Shown in pieces: positions 32,524 through 33,295 of a stretch of 33,295 bases of DNA. The stretch covers positions 1-33,295 of the forward strand of contig JAEWYQ010000009.1 in the NCBI GenBank assembly GCA_023395555.1. The letters run 5' to 3'. A model generated the notes under the pieces. The model worked only from the letters and a program-made list of their open reading frames with translations. It was not told the DNA's origin and did no database searches. The stretch is from Bacillota bacterium. Lineage in GTDB: Bacteria > Bacillota > Clostridia > Lachnospirales > Lachnospiraceae. Every line of letters starts with the position of its first letter. The stretch's first letter is position 1. Both the position numbers and the translations under genes were made by a program.

Positions 32524-33295
32524 TTATCCAAGAGTGGGATCGGAAAAACCATAGGATGCAAAATAGAGTGCGATGAAGGCTTCCTCCTCCATCGCCAGCC
32601 GGTAGATAGCCGGATCGCTTGCTTTGATCTCCTTCATGATACCGATTCTCAAGTCGGCAGGGTACATTCTTAGCAGATCAATGAGCCGGCAAATTAACAG
32701 AAGAGAATCCTGCGGCATAAGAGTACTCTCTGCTAACCTTGCCTCCAGTGTTCTTAAAATATTCTTTGCCGCCAGATAAAGTCTGGTATGGCTTTCCCTC
32801 CCAATCTGCTCCGGGAGGGAAGCAGGAAGCGGGCCGTCTGTAAAAACGTCGGCATAGGAGAGAAGAGGAGCGTGATCGGCTTCGAGAAAGCGGATGCATT
32901 CCTCGGCAATCATTCTTCCCACATTTCCTCTCAGGACATTTAAAAATACGGGTCTGGGGATATCCCCCCTTTCCTTATAGACCTGGTATGCCTTGGAGAT
33001 GCGCTCATAGCTCCGCGGGGTTGCCTTTATGCCGTCCTGCCCGGGTTTATTGAGATATTCCGGGAAGGTGGAGATGAATTCCATGATTTTGGGATGAATT
33101 CCGGCCCCCATAGCCCAATCCAGCCACTGGAGATGGTCCGGCTCCATGGTCAGCCATACAAAACGGTGCTCCTGGGCGGCGTCCATATCCACTACCTGAT
33201 AATCATAATTTGCGCCATATTTGCCGGAGGGATTCATGGCGGCAATGATTTTGACACTTTCATGAAGCTGATATCCATTAATTTCTCTGTTCAGG
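32524..33295 (-). CDS. MoxR-family AAA ATPase, partial (5' end outside the window)
   Basis: Only the C-terminal part of this gene (about 256 residues) is in the window, and the frame runs open through the window edge. The visible portion begins LNREINGYQLHESVKIIAAMNPS, which is the Sensor 1 region of MoxR-type AAA ATPases (AANPS), followed by DYQVVDMDAAQEHRFVWL with the arginine-finger-like segment. A helical lid ending in YGFSDPTLG closes the protein. The Walker A and B motifs must lie beyond 33295. The ATG at 33237 is internal, not a start. It forms an operon with the vWA gene downstream. Confidence 0.85.
   Translation of the reverse strand, partial: LNREINGYQLHESVKIIAAMNPSGKYGANYDYQVVDMDAAQEHRFVWLTMEPDHLQWLDWAMGAGIHPKIMEFISTFPEYLNKPGQDGIKATPRSYERISKAYQVYKERGDIPRPVFLNVLRGNVGRMIAEECIRFLEADHAPLLSYADVFTDGPLPASLPEQIGRESHTRLYLAAKNILRTLEARLAESTLMPQDSLLLICRLIDLLRMYPADLRIGIMKEIKASDPAIYRLAMEEEAFIALYFASYGFSDPTLG

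Noticed and set aside
1..33295. CRISPR arrays, tRNA and rRNA genes, prophage or integron structures
   Set aside because: No regularly spaced repeats, no cloverleaf or rRNA signature and no phage or integrase genes were seen.

Overview
The window looks like chromosomal DNA of a low-to-mid GC, gut-type anaerobic Clostridia, most likely family Lachnospiraceae. The signs are a hybrid-cluster protein with a linked Crp/Fnr regulator, a methionyl-tRNA synthetase behind a T-box leader, a Thermotoga/Clostridia-style glycerol-3-phosphate oxidation cluster, and a YesM/YesN two-component system beside an LplB/YtcP-type sugar ABC importer. No rRNA, tRNA or CRISPR array was seen.

Layout. (1) 1-2000: an IS110-family insertion sequence on the minus strand with a long upstream non-coding leader (candidate bridge RNA), then a 47-residue single-pass membrane protein behind a structured leader. 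(2) 2044-6288: a nitrosative/oxidative stress block with hemerythrin, a conserved unknown protein, hydroxylamine reductase (hcp) and a divergent Crp/Fnr regulator. Two near-identical palindromes sit exactly 27 bases from a TATACT -10 box in front of hcp and of the hemerythrin operon. (3) 6396-9894: an AT-rich orphan gene, metG with its T-box leader, and a decayed DUF4143 ATPase fragment. (4) 9939-13896: GlpP antiterminator with its own promoter and terminator leader, two flavoprotein oxidoreductases and a DUF1667 protein. (5) 13934-20143: L-arabinose genes (kinase, isomerase), an AraC regulator, and a CNNM/CorC-type membrane protein with an attenuator-like leader. (6) 20273-20542: a transposase remnant. 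(7) 20634-30999: a response regulator and histidine kinase, two ABC permeases, a solute-binding lipoprotein and two sulfatases without signal peptides, closed by a perfect 18-bp terminator. (8) 31057-33295: a vWA/metallopeptidase-like protein and a MoxR AAA ATPase that runs off the window.

How the parts work together. The hcp block reads as a small regulon for nitric oxide, hydroxylamine and oxygen stress. The last large block reads as a sensor-controlled uptake system for a sulfated saccharide, with desulfation in the cytoplasm. Its two promoters (before the response regulator and before the permeases) share a CCAT, 8 bases, AAGATATTTCTAT element at the same distance from the -10 box, so the YesN-like regulator probably controls both. 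RNA-level control is frequent here: T-box, GlpP antitermination, a ribosome-site-sequestering leader before araA, and a terminator leader before the CNNM gene.
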